A stretch of 64,000 bases of DNA from positions 55,959 through 119,958 of the forward strand of contig MNCI01025188.1 in the NCBI GenBank assembly GCA_015680685.1, read 5' to 3'. The position numbers and the translations under genes are program-made. The stretch comes from Gnetum montanum (taxonomy: Eukaryota; Streptophyta; Gnetopsida; Gnetales; Gnetaceae). The notes beneath the pieces were generated by a model. It had not been told where the DNA came from, searched no databases, and saw nothing but the letters and a program-made list of their open reading frames with translations. This document shows positions 34,020-46,429 of the stretch, in pieces. Position 1 is the stretch's first letter. The number at the start of each line of letters is the position of its first letter.

Positions 34020-34816
34020 TGATGGGACGTGATATCGCAAGGGTCATGATATTGCATCCCACGTGATATCGCATACGCGATATTGCGGGGTGCTGCAAAG
34101 TCTATAAATAAGAGGTGGCTCTCCCTTGTTTTCCATTCTAGGCCTAGACCGTAGGGAAACTCTGGCAATTTGATCACTCCAGAGATAGAATATTTTTCAT
34201 GTGCCTGTAGTAGGAGCTCCAAAGTGAATGGATCTTTATTCGAGCAAACATTATACCTGAACAAAAGTTTGTGTACGACAATAAAGACGAACTTCTTGGA
34301 TAAACCTTGCAGTGCATGGAATAGGCTAATTAGGACTTTATTTACTGTTTTCTATTGAATGCTTTATTAGAATTAAATCTCTCTCAACCCTTCTCTCCAA
34401 GTTAAGTGCCTCAGTACGACCACTTCAAGCATGTGCGTTACGGGTGGTGATCCTAGCAACGACTAGCATTTGGTAACCATGGTTGCATCGGTTCAGGGTA
34501 TGAACGGTAAGTGGGAACGGATGCTAACGCTAGGTTAATTCAGACTTAGTTAGTTAGTTAGAGTTAGTTAGTTAATTTCTTCAATCCTTCACCTTAGCAG
34601 CATAGGAGATAAAATCGAAAAGACAATAAAAATCATATACCTCGAACTTACTTAACCATACCATGACAAATACAAGTAAGTTTGGGAAGGCAACAAATAA
34701 TTAACCTTAAGTGTTCCATGAGGCATGTAGGCACTCAGTCTGCAGAGTTCGACCGGATCATGCGTGTTACGCTCGTATTTGTATGGTTGAGTGTAGGGGT
34801 ACCACGCCACTCATCA
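34020..34816 (+). repeat. 3' LTR of element D (797 bp)
   Basis: Starts TGATGGGACGTG and ends CACTCATCA. Palindromes lie at 34026-34086 and the TATAAATA box at about 34103-34110. Confidence 0.88.
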
Positions 34817-34821
34817 AAAAG

Positions 34822-35397
34822 CCAACAACTAGACAGTGAAGTCTTCCCACTTCAATCAGCATTATTTTTACAACATTATTTAACTCTTCCCTATGATCCC
34901 TAGTTAGCACTTTCATCTGTTATAGTTGCCAACTTTCTATTATTGGAAATATTTTCTTCAAGTGAAAATAAGAGAACATAAGAAGACCCAAAAATGCTAA
35001 AAATTGGAACTAAACAAAAAGACATTAGGCAAAAATTAGCAGACTCACTAAATCATCCATAGACTTATGGTATTGACTTCTTTGCCATCCTTGAGGATTT
35101 TATTTGATTGTTAATATGCAGTGGTGAATTTGTGTTTATTAACTGGTTTGAGACTCTGAGTGGTATTTATAATGAAATATTTTTTTGAATTGGGCTTAGA
35201 ATAATCTTTTTTTGTTTTCATTTTTTGGATGGAATTTTATTATACATTGTCTACCAAAGAGCACGATTGTAGCGGTTGTTTTTAGGATGCATTATTTTTT
35301 ATGGTTTGTTTTAATCTTCTTTGTAAATAATATTCTAAATTTTTATAATAGGCATATAGGATTAATGTCATCTGAAGAAGGTTTGCTTTCTGAAGAG
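34822..35397. other. Unassigned sequence between element D and hAT remnant
   Basis: AT-rich with no gene recognised. It contains the 35094-35176 block that is also found at 8199-8280. It may include the non-coding 5' end of the hAT element. Terminal inverted repeats were not identified. Confidence 0.4.
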
Positions 35398-38310
35398 TAA
35401 GAAGGGCATGGAGAAAAATCAGAATATCAATTATTAAAACGAGATTTTTAGAAAAATCTATGGAGTATAGTAAATGTTAAAGGGAAATATTCTGGAGGTA
35501 AGTATAGTAGCTTAGGAAGAAAATCATGGATTTCTCCTTATTGCAACATAAATAGAAGTAGTTATGTTGCATGTGCTAGATATCACTTGCTTACAATTGG
35601 GAAGAAAGAGCAAATTCTAATCTGTAAAAGAATATGAAAATCTGAAAAATAAGATCTCATTAAGAAATTCAAACATTTTGATGTCATGTCCACCACCAAG
35701 AGTACAGATACACATACAAATGTTAGTAATTCAATGTCAAATACTAATTTAGAAAAAATATTTGATTCTTCAAATAAAAACAATTTGGATGTAGCTATAG
35801 CAAGACTTTTCTATGCATGTGACATGCCTTTTAACATTACTGGGTCTCCTTATTTTAAACAAGTCATACAGATGATAAATTCTACTTTAAAAGGGTATGT
35901 GTTACCTTATTATGAAAAAATTAGAACAACACTTTTAACTAAAGAAAAAGCTCCAGTTGAGGCAAATTTAAGAGACATAAAGAATAGTAGGTCTATTATA
36001 GGTGTTTCTATTTTATCGAATGGGTGAACAAATATTACCAAAAAATCACTTATTAATATCCTTGTATCATCTCTAAAAGGTGTTATGTTTATCAAGTTAC
36101 ATGACACTTCAGGAAATGTTAAAAATGTTATTTATCTAATGAGATTATTTTTTGAGGCTATAAATATAATAGGAAGAGATAATATTGTGCAAATTATCAT
36201 AAATAGTGTTTCATATAATGTGTTTGCAAGAAAGATGATAAAGGATGAATATTCAAATATCTTTTTAACTCCTTGTGCAACACATTGCTTGAATCTGTTA
36301 TCAAAAAATATTTATAGTGGTGTTGATTGAATATCTGAAGTTATAGCAAATGGTACAAAAATTCAACAGTTTCTCACTAATCCTTCATTGTCACAACCTA
36401 TCTATAGAAAGTACTTCTCTTTACAGTTATTAAAATATGTAGAAGCTAGCTTTGCCTCACATTTTATTATGATTGAATGTATTTTTAAAGTGAAACAGTC
36501 TCTTAGGAAAATGGTAATTTCAATAGAGTGGGAAAGGTGGAAAATTTCATAAAGTGTTAATTCAAGTTTATGTGAAGAAATTGTTGATCATATTGTTGGA
36601 GGTAGGGAAAATTTATTTTGAAAACAAGTTGAAGCTGCTTTAAAAATTTTGTATCCCAACTATGAGGTTTTGAGACTTTGTGATAGTAATTCCCTATCCA
36701 TGGGAGAAATTTTTGAAAAAATGGATCAAATGAGAGAATCATTGTTTCAGATTTTACAAAATGATTCATTTTTTTAAGATCAGCATACAAATATTCAATA
36801 TGGAAATGTAGTGAAAGGAGATGGAAGATGCTTCATTCTCCCTTTCATTCTATTGGGTTTCTTCTTAATCCAAAATGGTTTCAAAAAAGGCCATGGATAG
36901 ATGAGGAAGTTAACAAAGGTTGGAAAACTTATATTAATTGATGTTTGACATTTATATCAAATCAGAGGGAGATTTTACACATCTTGATTATGCATATGAT
37001 CATGAAACATTAGATGCTTTTACATTTTGGAATCAGTATGGAACTCAAACGTCATTACTGAAGTAGATAGCAATTCATGTTTTATCTCAAGTAAGTTTTC
37101 TTTTTTAAATTATACTTAAAAGATATTTATAAATATTTTTTTGTAAACTGAATATTTAATGGCATTAATCTTTCCTTTCTTCATGTTTGTTGCCCCTCTT
37201 TCTACATATTAATGAATCTCCTTGATGTTCTGATGATTTTAAAATATAGTAAAACTCATTATCTACTTAATATATAGCCTAATAATTAGATAATTTATTA
37301 TTTGAGCTAAAGTTCTAAATAACAATTTCAACAGCTTGAAAATCATTTCAAAAATATTTTCTTTTCCATGTTCTTTTTAATGTAGGCTTTCATTAATGGG
37401 TGTTGATGTTATTTTATAGGCATTTTAATTCATTGTTTTGATAGTTTTATTTACATAAAAATATAAACAGAAGACAGAATTTAACTTAATGGAGATAAAT
37501 AAATTATATTTTGATTGAACTATTCTGAAGTTTTTTCTCCCTACATATGATTGCTCTAATCAAAACTTCTGAAGCTTCTAAACTGTTCAAAGGATTTCGC
37601 ATAATGCACTACAAACAATATTTGAAATCTTGTCACTTTTTAAATAGAAGCACCTACATTATTTTGTAGCTCAAGATTAACAATAGCCTCTTTTAAAGAA
37701 TAAAAAAAATTCTTTTGTTTGTCTCCTAATTTAATTGACCATATGAAAATAGATGAAAAATCTTCCTAATGCTTTAAAGTCTCAAAATTTTTGCTATTTT
37801 CTTTATTTGAGCTAAAATAGCATATTTCTATTTTATTTTTAATAATGTTTTTCTTCACTCTTATTGATTATAGAAGAAGATAATCAAAATCCTTATGCTT
37901 ATGTAACAAAAATTTCTTAGCAAAATCCTCTTATTAAGTTTTTAATTTAATTCATTTCTGTATTATAGGTTTCTAGTGCATCAACATATGAAAGAAATTG
38001 GAATGAATATGCATTTGTTCATTCAACAAAACACAATACACTAGGCATTGAAAAGGCTTAAGATTTAATTTTTATTTATTCAAATATTAGGTTATTATCT
38101 CAATCTTCTCAAGATTACAAAATGGGTCCTCACCGAATGTGGGATTATGGAGGATCTATGGATGATGGAGATGATAAACTTCCTATGGAAGTTCTAGATT
38201 CTAATTTCATTAGCAAGAGGAGACATATCAGAGTTCAATTAGCACCATTAACGTTAGCGGCCCTTGCTATTGAGTTTGGAAGACCTGATTTATGTTTCTT
38301 TGAAACTTGA
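35398..38310 (+). pseudogene. hAT-family transposase remnant (BED finger, DUF659 type)
   Basis: This enzyme cuts and rejoins DNA transposons of the hAT group. A BED-type zinc-finger relic (YCNINRSS, then a YHLLTIGKKEQILIC segment) lies near 35540-35625. The DUF659-like catalytic part runs from 35686 to about 36330 (FYACDMPFNITGSPYF, then a TPCATHCLNLL segment). A longer C-terminal half and the hAT dimerisation domain (SASTYERNWNEYAFVHS) follow at 37969-38310. An intron with GT-AG ends (about 37091-37968) sits before SSASTYERNW, where plant relatives also have an intron. Stops at 36025, 36328, 36550, 36619 and 36776 inactivate it. Confidence 0.8.
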
Positions 38311-38930
38311 GCCTGCTAACACAACCCCTATCTATATACCAAGAGAGCTGTGCCACAAAGAAAAAGTGTCCCATTGCAAGGTTAATTCCAAAATTTTTTA
38401 GCTTAAAATCCATTATCCTTGTTTCATTTCACTCTTCGAATTTTCAGGAACCAAAATTATATTTGTAAGAAAGAACCAAAATTTCATTAGTACTAAAGAT
38501 GTCAGAGACGTGCTAATGACCTTGAAAGACAGTTTATGTAGATATGAAATTTGAGGCAGGTAGCAGAACTTGTACTTGTACAGTAAAATAGATGCAACAA
38601 TCGAAAAGTGTAATCCATCACAAAACTAATTAAATTTTATTCAAATTTTTTACAATCGTAAAATCCATCCTCCCTGTTTAATTCCTTTTCAAGGACCAAA
38701 ATTTCATTCGTGCTGCACATACCACAGGGCCTGCATTAACCAACTTGAAAGACCCGATTTTTGTGGGTCTGAGGGTTCAGGCTCATACCACAACAACAAC
38801 GACTCGCCGCTCACTGGGATAGAAGTGGTAGATCAGAAAAATAATCTAACACAAAGCGAATCCATTGATGGCATCCCAACGTGCACAGGAAGATCAAGGG
38901 GTTCACAAATAATGGCTGCTTGGACTTTTG
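38311..38930. other. Unassigned sequence upstream of RLP promoter
   Basis: No gene seen. Two weakly similar phrases (ACCAAAATTTCATT near 38477 and 38697) hint at an old duplication. Confidence 0.4.
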
Positions 38931-38936
38931 CAAGCC

Positions 38937-39004
38937 AAGTCAATTATCAGTTGACTTACCACTTCCTTGACCGATGACCCACATTTACGTATGAAATTAT
39001 AAAT
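38937..39004 (+). promoter_or_regulatory. Promoter of the plus-strand RLP: three W-box cores and a TATA box
   Basis: TTGAC[C/T] cores occur at 38937-38943 (reverse), 38951-38956 and 38967-38972. WRKY factors bind W boxes in plant defence promoters. TATAAAT lies at 38998-39004, about 66 bases before the ATG at 39070. This spacing favours the 39070 start over the ATG at 39013, which lies only 15 bases after the TATA box. Confidence 0.5.
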
Positions 39005-39069
39005 CTATATCTATGCTTCCTTCCTGGTTCTTCACAAACTCTGAAACTTCTACCAGAGCTTTGGGAATA

Positions 39070-41656
39070 ATGGAGGGCAGACTAATCAGTCTGTTTGTGC
39101 TGTTATATATATTTGGATTGGTTTGCTGTTCCTCAATTTCTTCTGTGAAATCGTTCTCTTCTTATTCTCCAGATGCAGATGTATTGCCGGGATTCAAAGC
39201 TGGAATCACAACGGATCGATTTGGCATGCTTAGCAACTGGACCCAAAATAATTCTGCTAGTCTGTGTTCCACTTGGGTAGGAGTTACTTGTTGCAATGCA
39301 TCTAGAGTAACCAAATTGGATTTGCAAGATTTCTGGATAGAACGTTTGCTTTCCCCATGCCTTTCTAGTCTGAAGTTTTTAAGTGCTTTGAAATTAATGA
39401 ATAAGTTGCTATACGGCAGAATTCCGTAGAACTTGCTACATTCAAGTAATTAAAGTGCTTTATCTTAGTTGGAATTACCTGAATGGCAGCATTCCAGAGG
39501 AGCTTGGGATGCTCAAGTCCATTAGCAAACTCCATCTTCAAGGTAATTCCCTGGATGGGCCTTTTTCTGAAAGTCCCTGCAACTGCAGTAAGCTTGTAAG
39601 TTTGAGTCTTTCTTTTAACAGCATATCAGGGGAAATCCCACAGAAATTGGGTGGGTTAACCAAGTTGCAAAAGCTGGATTTGAGGTCCAACCAGTTACAG
39701 GGCCAATTTACAGAAATATTCAGGAACCTTTCTCTGGTCATCTTACATTTAGGACATAACGAAATGTCAAGAACATTACCCTGGTGGTTTAGGAATCTAT
39801 GAAATCTGGAGGAATTCAGCATCAGTGGTATCAGTGGTCCTTTACCNTTTTACCTCTCCACTTTGACAATCTGGTCCATCTGCATAAGCTGCATTTACAA
39901 GAAGATTTCATGGGACCAGTGCCCACAGAACTGTCAAGGCTCCCCAGTTTGCAACAGCTTTGGTTGAAGAGCAAAAATCTTGGAGGGTAAAATCCCTAGT
40001 CTGGGAAATCTGTATAAACTTGTGGAGTTAATCTTGAGAGGAGAAAGGCTGAGTGGGTGTATTCCACCAGCCTTAGGAGAGCTAAGGCACCTTAAACACT
40101 TGTCCCTCAAGTCAAACAATCTCTCAGGTCATGTACCTGCTCAACTAGGAAATCTCCCGCAACTACTCTGGATTGAATTGAAAGGCCAGAACTTAAAAGG
40201 CAATATTGCAAGAAAGTTTTGCAGATTGGCTAAATTGATCCGTTTCTACTTGATTGGGTCTTTTTTGGATGCAGAAATCATTGATTGCTTTGTAAATGTG
40301 AACCTTTTATATGAAATTCAGTTGTATGTAAAAAGATTCAAGGAATTGCCTGTTAGCACCCTGAACCTCACAAAGCTCCATTTTCTAGGTGTAGGAGCTG
40401 ACAGTTACCCACAAGGTTTTTTAGAATCGGTATGTGGGCTAACACAGTTAAGATGGTTGGCAGTGAACAGAAACCTCAGAGGTGTTATTCCTGACTGCAT
40501 CAGTCATATGAAAGAGCTAGTGTCCTTGGATTTTTATAAGAGCAGGCTAAGCAGTAGGATTCCTGAAAGTTTTGGTAACCTTACTAATCTTCAGGGGTTA
40601 GATGTTTCTCAAAGTAATCTTACCGGCAGCATCCCAGCTACTCTATCCAACTTCAAGCAGCTTCAAATCATAGAAGTTTTTGAGAATCATTTTGCAGGTG
40701 AGCTCTCTGTGGTATTTCCTACTTCTTTGAAGGTTTAATCTGCCTTTTCAAATGAGTTTTCTGGATCTTTGTCTAATTCCTTACATGGCTGTCATAACAT
40801 GATCATTCTTGATTTCTGAAGAAATAGATTAAGTGGCAATGTGCCTAGAAATGTTAAATATATGAACAGGTTAAGAGTATTATATTTAAGTTATAACATG
40901 TACCAAGGAACAATTCTTGAGTGGATAGTTAATTCCAGTATGCTATAGTTAGATTTATCCCATAATCGACTCCATGGTGGCATTCCCATACATCTAGAAG
41001 CTTTAAAAAGATTTCAAGGCTCCTGGGATTCTGCAGATGATGTTATACTTATCCAGGGAGAGGGCATTGCTATGCCTTATGACTATGTGCAACATGTGGA
41101 ATTGATTCTCACAGAAAAAGGGCTTGAAATACCACAAGCACATAATATCTAAAACAATTTATTAGATCTATCCTGCAGTCACCTCACAGAAAACATTCCA
41201 GATAGCATTGGAACGTTGACTGAAATAAGGTTGCTGAATTTGTCTCATAATAACTTGATAGGAATTCTAGTTGCCAACATGGGGAATTTAATCAACCTAG
41301 AAGAGCTTGATTTAAGTTGCAATATGCTGTTTGGACAGAGTCCAAGCCAGTTAGAATCTTTCACATTTTTGAATTCTTTCAATTTATCATATAATGAACT
41401 TTGTGCAAGAATTCCACAAGTGACACAATTCTCCACATTTGTTGATAATAAATGTCTTTGTGGTTATTCTAAAAATCATTCATGTGAAAAGGTCAAGGAC
41501 AACAATGATAATGGAAGCACAAATGGCAGCAACTTGTGGGATTGGGTGGATGAAAATATATCATTAGTAGCTTTGGGATTAGGCTTTGGTGGAACAATTG
41601 CACTTTACTTTCAGTGGGATGCCATTCAGTGCTTTTATGGTATGTACCTCATTTAA
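39070..41656 (+). pseudogene. Receptor-like protein (LRR-RLP) pseudogene, plus strand
   Basis: RLPs are plasma-membrane proteins that sense extracellular ligands in defence or development and signal through partner kinases. This copy has a signal peptide (MEGRLISLFVLLYIFG), an LRR N-cap with paired Cys (LCSTWVGVTCCNASRV), about twenty LRRs, a C-terminal block (NLSYNELCARIPQVTQFSTF), a cysteine cap (CLCGYSKNHSCEK), an acidic stretch, a membrane helix (SLVALGLGFGGTIALYF) and a short tail. No kinase follows, as expected for an RLP. Stops or frame changes occur at 39427, 39800, ~39980, 40736, 40817, 40947 and 41150. The N at 39847 with an 8-bp duplication is an assembly join, not a mutation. Confidence 0.85.
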
Positions 41657-43697
41657 AGCAATATCATGCATGCTCTGATAAGCACATCTATATATAGGGG
41701 TCTTCCATCTCATCTTCGAGACACAACCAACAGAGGTCTTCCATCTCATCTCCATGTCACAACCAACAAAGGGTATGCAGAAACACCATTCGCTTTTGAA
41801 TTGCGATATCTTTGAAGAAGTGGATTTTCAGTAGATGTTGAATTTTGAATTTTCAATAAATTATATAAATTCTCTTAGACATCTTTTCTATTTTTTTAAA
41901 TATATATAGAAATATGCAAGGCATAGCCCTTTCAAGGGAAACTGGCATGAATAGCCAACACTTCAGTAAACCTGATTGGAACCCATGTCTTATAACTGAA
42001 AAACAATCAATTATAAATTTGTAATATTTACTAAAGCCATTACATATTGACATTGTGCATTTTGCTATATGATAATGGTGCCCTTTTTACAAAGTATTCC
42101 ACTGGATAAAAGTCTCACATACAACCTCAACTTTCATCTCCTATTTTTCTCATCATTCACTTGATTTAGGTTTGGTCATTTATTTTTCTAACAAATTTTA
42201 GGAACCTTGAGCATAGACTCTACACAGGATTGAACCTTATCTATAGAATAGTAAACTCTCTTTGGTGAATTGCACAATGATGTGTAGAGGCTGTGTTGGT
42301 CATGCTATTATCTACTGTAGGCCATGAGATTAATTTTTTGATTTTCATTTTAGAAGCTAGTTACTTTTTAATATTTAAAAGGGTTGATACATAGGCTTTG
42401 AAGGTCTATTTTAAGTTGGGAAAAATTTTAATAATAAAACCACTTCTCACATTAATGAAAGTACCATAAGCACTTTTCTTGTTCTTGTCAAGAACAATAA
42501 GAAAATGAATTAGAAGAAGTTTAAATAAAAGGCCATAGCACAATTTTAACAAAGGGTCCATAACATAACATAATCAAGTATGTTATGAACTAGATTAAAT
42601 CACACAGATAAAATTTCATTTTTTTTACCTTTGAAGTTGGTAACTTTCTAGGTTACAAAAAGAAGATAAAATTTCAATTTTTTTACCTTTAAAGGTGGTA
42701 ACTTTCTAGGTCACAAAAAGAAAGTGTATTCCCTTAAATACAGAGCAATCAGATGCATAATACAGTGGTTTATCCAAGCTTTTAAAAGAAGTCACTCATG
42801 GTATCTTTGAATATAGATTTTCAAGGTCAAGCTCAAAGAAGAAATAATTTTCAAAGTTGGGAGAGTATTTTGAGCCTTTCAATTCGATATCGATATTTTT
42901 AAAAGAAGATTCTGATAGCAAGAGAGTGATAACCTTAATAATTGTTACAGCCTGTCCACAGAATTTGTAATTTTCTCCGAACCGCACACACCTAACGTCA
43001 ATACAAATTGTACGCTGATGGTAAATCTGCCGTGAACTTCATTTTAAGTATAGGAAAGCATGACAATTATTGGTCGTGGCAAGAAATGTAAAATTACCAA
43101 ACTGACGGGAATAGTGAAATATTGAATAAAACTTTCATGGTCTCTCAACAGGCTCCGATGTTTGACACAACCAAAATGTAGATACAAAGTAGATTTTACC
43201 TAAGTTACAATGTTGAACACACGCACACATTTCATATATGAGAGAGAGAAGTTTTAAGACATTTTGTCACATCTGCACTTCGTCAAGGAATTTATTGGAC
43301 AAGACTTCAAATGACGTTTACCTTCACCCTTCTAAGTGAAAGGATTAGTGAAAATGAAAACTATGGCTTTAGAAACATAAAATAAATTATTGCTAAGCCA
43401 GTATACGGAAAACCTGCTAGTTACATGTAGAGATCAAAATGCATATTATATAATACATTGAAAGTAAAAAGTTATTACAAAGAAACCATTCTAGGATGAT
43501 GACTCTGGGGTTCTGGTTTATATTTCACTCATGATAAAGTAATAATTTGACAAATAGAAAGATTAATACATGCATGCTAATTTAACATGATTATTTAAAT
43601 ACATGGAAGATAAGGAGTTAAAAGCATACTGCATGCTGAGTAAATCTAAAGCAAATATAAACCTGATGATTTACATGGACATCTTCTGGATAGCAAT
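41657..43697. other. Intergenic region between the tail-to-tail RLP copies
   Basis: No gene seen. Two short tandem duplications are clear. One is a 36-bp unit, two copies at 41699-41770. The other is a 58-bp unit, two copies at 42607-42722, with only a few differences. Confidence 0.6.
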
Positions 43698-46429
43698 TCA
43701 GTTTGTTTGTGATGAGTTAAAGTACCTGTCATAAAAACGCTGAAAAGCATCCCATTGGAAATAGAGGGCAATGGTTCCACAAAAACCTATTCCAACAAAG
43801 CCAATTCCAACTACCAACGATACATTTTCATCCACCCAATCCCACCATCCGTTCCTGCGGTTTTTACTTGCATCAATAACTGAGCTGCTGTTGTTGCCCT
43901 TTTCACATGGACGATATCTTGAATAGCGACAAAGACATTCATTATGAGCAAAGGAACTGTCCTCAAATGTAGAGAACTGAAGCGTGTTTGGAGTTCTTCT
44001 ACAAAGCTTATTATGGGATACATTGAAAATACTCAGAAATGTCAGAGATGCCAATTGTTTTGGAATCTGTCCAGACAGTTTATTGCAACTTAAATCCAGT
44101 TCCTCTAAACTACTCAAATTTCCAATGCTTGCAGGTATTTCTCCCATCAACATATTAGAAGACAAATTCAGCAGCCTTATCTTAGTTAACTCTCCAATTA
44201 TATCTGAAATCTTCTCAGAGAGTTGATTGCAGGACAAATCTAACAAATTGTTTTTAGATATTATGTTGGTATGTGTTAGTTCTAGCCCTTTCTCTGTAAG
44301 AATATATTCCACGTGTTGAAGATAGTCATGAGGCATAAACAAGGCCTTTGTCTTGATCTTTACAGTATCATCCTGATATCCCAGGATTTTTGAAATCTCT
44401 TTGTGGGAATGCAGCCATGGAATTTGTTATTGGATAAATCTAACACTAGAAGGATCATGGAATTAACTATCCACTCAGGAATGGGTCCTGTCAACATATT
44501 ATAACTGAAACCTAGAAATCTTAACCTTGTCAAATCTTTCAGACTTGTAGGAAGAATACCACATAATCTGTTTCTTTGGAATCCAAGAATGATCAACTTA
44601 TGACACCTTCACAAGGATTTAGACAAAGATCCAGAAAAGCCATTTGAAAAGGCAGATAAAACCTTCAATGAAGCAGGGAATACCACAGTGAGCTGTCCTG
44701 CCAAGTGGTTGTCAACAAGGTTTAAAATCTGAAGTTGCTTGCAGTTGCATAGAGTATGTGGGATGCTGCCGGTGAGTTTATTTCCAGAAACATTTGAATA
44801 GTTCAGATTAGTAAGATTGCCAAAAATTGTTGGGAATCCCACCCTTTAGCATATTGCGGCTGAAATCCAGGTATACCATCTCTTTCATATGGCAGATGCA
44901 GCTTGGAATAACACCTCCAAGGTTTCCAAGTACAGCCAACCATGCTAAATTTATCAGGCTACATATCTTACTGCAAAATAACAGAAAAGGCAAATAACAA
45001 ACAGTAAAACACAAAGCACAATTTACGTGGAAAACCCTTCAATGTGAAGGGTAAGAAACCACGGGAAGCAGTGCAGAGCTCTATTAATTCTTTGCAATTG
45101 TTACAGCCAAAACAAGGCAAAACAATGCCTTCCAGAGCACAACCACTCAATTATAAAGTACAAATTCTTTGCAATTGTTACAGCCAAAACAAGGCAAAAC
45201 AATGCCTTCCAGAGCACAACCACTCAATTATAAAGTACAGCAGCAGAGCACAACCACTCAATTACAGCAAAGCACAACAGCTCATGCTTTCACGCTACTT
45301 TCACTATGCACTTGACCATACACTCGACATAATACATGTATTCTTTAAATAAAATTCTAAGTCAGTTTTCTTTTCTTTTGTTAATTTCAAACTTTAGTTA
45401 CAACCAGCAAGTTACAAAATGTAACTCTAAGATTACTAAAATAAAGTAACAGCTGATTTGGTTTCATTTATCTAACAACATATTGATTCTAAAAACACTT
45501 CTGGATATCTATGAACTCTTATAGTTATGAAATGAAGGTTGGTGCGGTTCAGTGCAGTGACAGGGAGAGTGCTGAAGCTTCTTGAGGACAATTGAACTTC
45601 TTATAAATTTGTTAGGTTAGCAATGCAATCAGGGAGTTCAACGAGTCTCCAGAGAAGTACAAATGCTCCAATTTAGACAATCTACAGAACTCTTTTGGAA
45701 CACTGCCACATAAGTTACTCCGTCTGAATTCAATCCACTTTAGTTGTTGGAGATTTCCTAGGTCAGAAGGTACTTGACCAATCAGATTGTCTGACCACAG
45801 AGACAAGTGCCGAAGTTGCTTGAGTGCTCCCAACGCTGGTGGAATACGACTTCTCAGTGATCCCATCAAGAATAAGTCCACTACGTTGGATAGATTTTCT
45901 AGAGCGCTAGGGATTTCACTATCAAATTTATCACAAGACAACCAAAGTGGCTGTAAATTCGGAAGTCTGGGCAATTCTACGAGCAATTGCCTTGTGAATC
46001 CTCCTTCCATATGCAGGTTATGCAGATGTATCGTGTTGTCAAAGTGGAGAGATTAAGGGCCACGCATACCAGTGATGCTGAACTCCTCCAGGTTTGTGAG
46101 ATTAGTAAACCACCTTGGAATACTCCCTGACATTTCATTGTTTGCTAAATGTAAGAACACCAAAGAAAGGCTCCTAACTGATTTTGGAAATCGGCCATTT
46201 AATTAATTGGAGCTCGTGTTTTAAGCTTGCTTGAGCCACTCAACTTTTCAGGAATTTCTCCTAACAACTGGTTGAAGCAAAGGTCCAAAATTATAAGCTT
46301 GCTTAAATCCACCAGCTTCTCTGGAATTTCTCCTAACAAATGGTCAAAGGAAAGGTCCCAACTTATAACCATAGGTCCCAACTTATAACCATAGTTACTA
46401 GAAATGAGGATGGAGCAACGTGACATCAA
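43698..46429 (-). pseudogene. Receptor-like protein (LRR-RLP) pseudogene, minus strand, interrupted
   Basis: It is a paralogue of the 39070-41656 copy, in opposite orientation. The first exonic trace (46429) lies within the LRRs, so the signal peptide and N-cap are lost. LRRs run through 46010-45612 and on to about 45483, are interrupted by a 510-bp insert (44967-45476), and resume with CSLINLAWLAV. The C-terminal half (44342-43698) is open for 214 codons and holds the last LRRs, the NLSSNMLMGEIPASIGNL type, a cysteine cap (CLCRYSRYRPCEK), a membrane helix (VGIGFVGIGFCGTIALYF) and a short tail. Frame breaks occur near 46199, 45612, 44808, 44600 and 44350. No kinase is present. Confidence 0.85.
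44967..45476 (-). mobile_element. 510-bp insert in the minus-strand RLP, probable copia-type solo LTR
   Basis: It is flanked by a direct repeat acatat (44961-44966 and 45477-45482), which fits a target duplication. On the minus strand it starts TGTTAGATAAATG. Near its end it has CCGTGG ... TTTTCCACGTAAAT, a phrase I associate with plant copia LTRs. It contains a 77-bp tandem duplication (45086-45238). It splits the RLP after the codons for FLESIC. The alternative of an intron is less likely because the paralogue has none here. Confidence 0.55.

Larger units (their letters stand above)
24978..34816 (+). mobile_element. Retrotransposon D, Athila-like with full pol
   Basis: LTRs lie at 24978-25804 and 34020-34816. 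The target duplication is gaaag (24973-24977) against aaaag (34817-34821), one mismatch. It has a tRNA-Asp primer site, gag, protease, RT, RNase H, integrase and a polypurine tract. The gag domain, primer site and TATA-proximal LTR sequence match A and B, so D is the pol-bearing relative of that family. Its LTRs differ at about 7% in the ~195 bases compared. The reading frames are broken, but the catalytic residues of RT, RNase H and integrase can still be seen. Confidence 0.9.

Noticed and set aside
39013-39069. Upstream ATG (39013) as the RLP start
   Set aside because: It lies right after the TATA box and before the signal peptide. The ATG at 39070 opens directly with the signal peptide.
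45044-45352. Plus-strand ORF of 102 codons
   Set aside because: It arises from the 77-bp tandem duplication inside the LTR-like insert and has no protein-like features.
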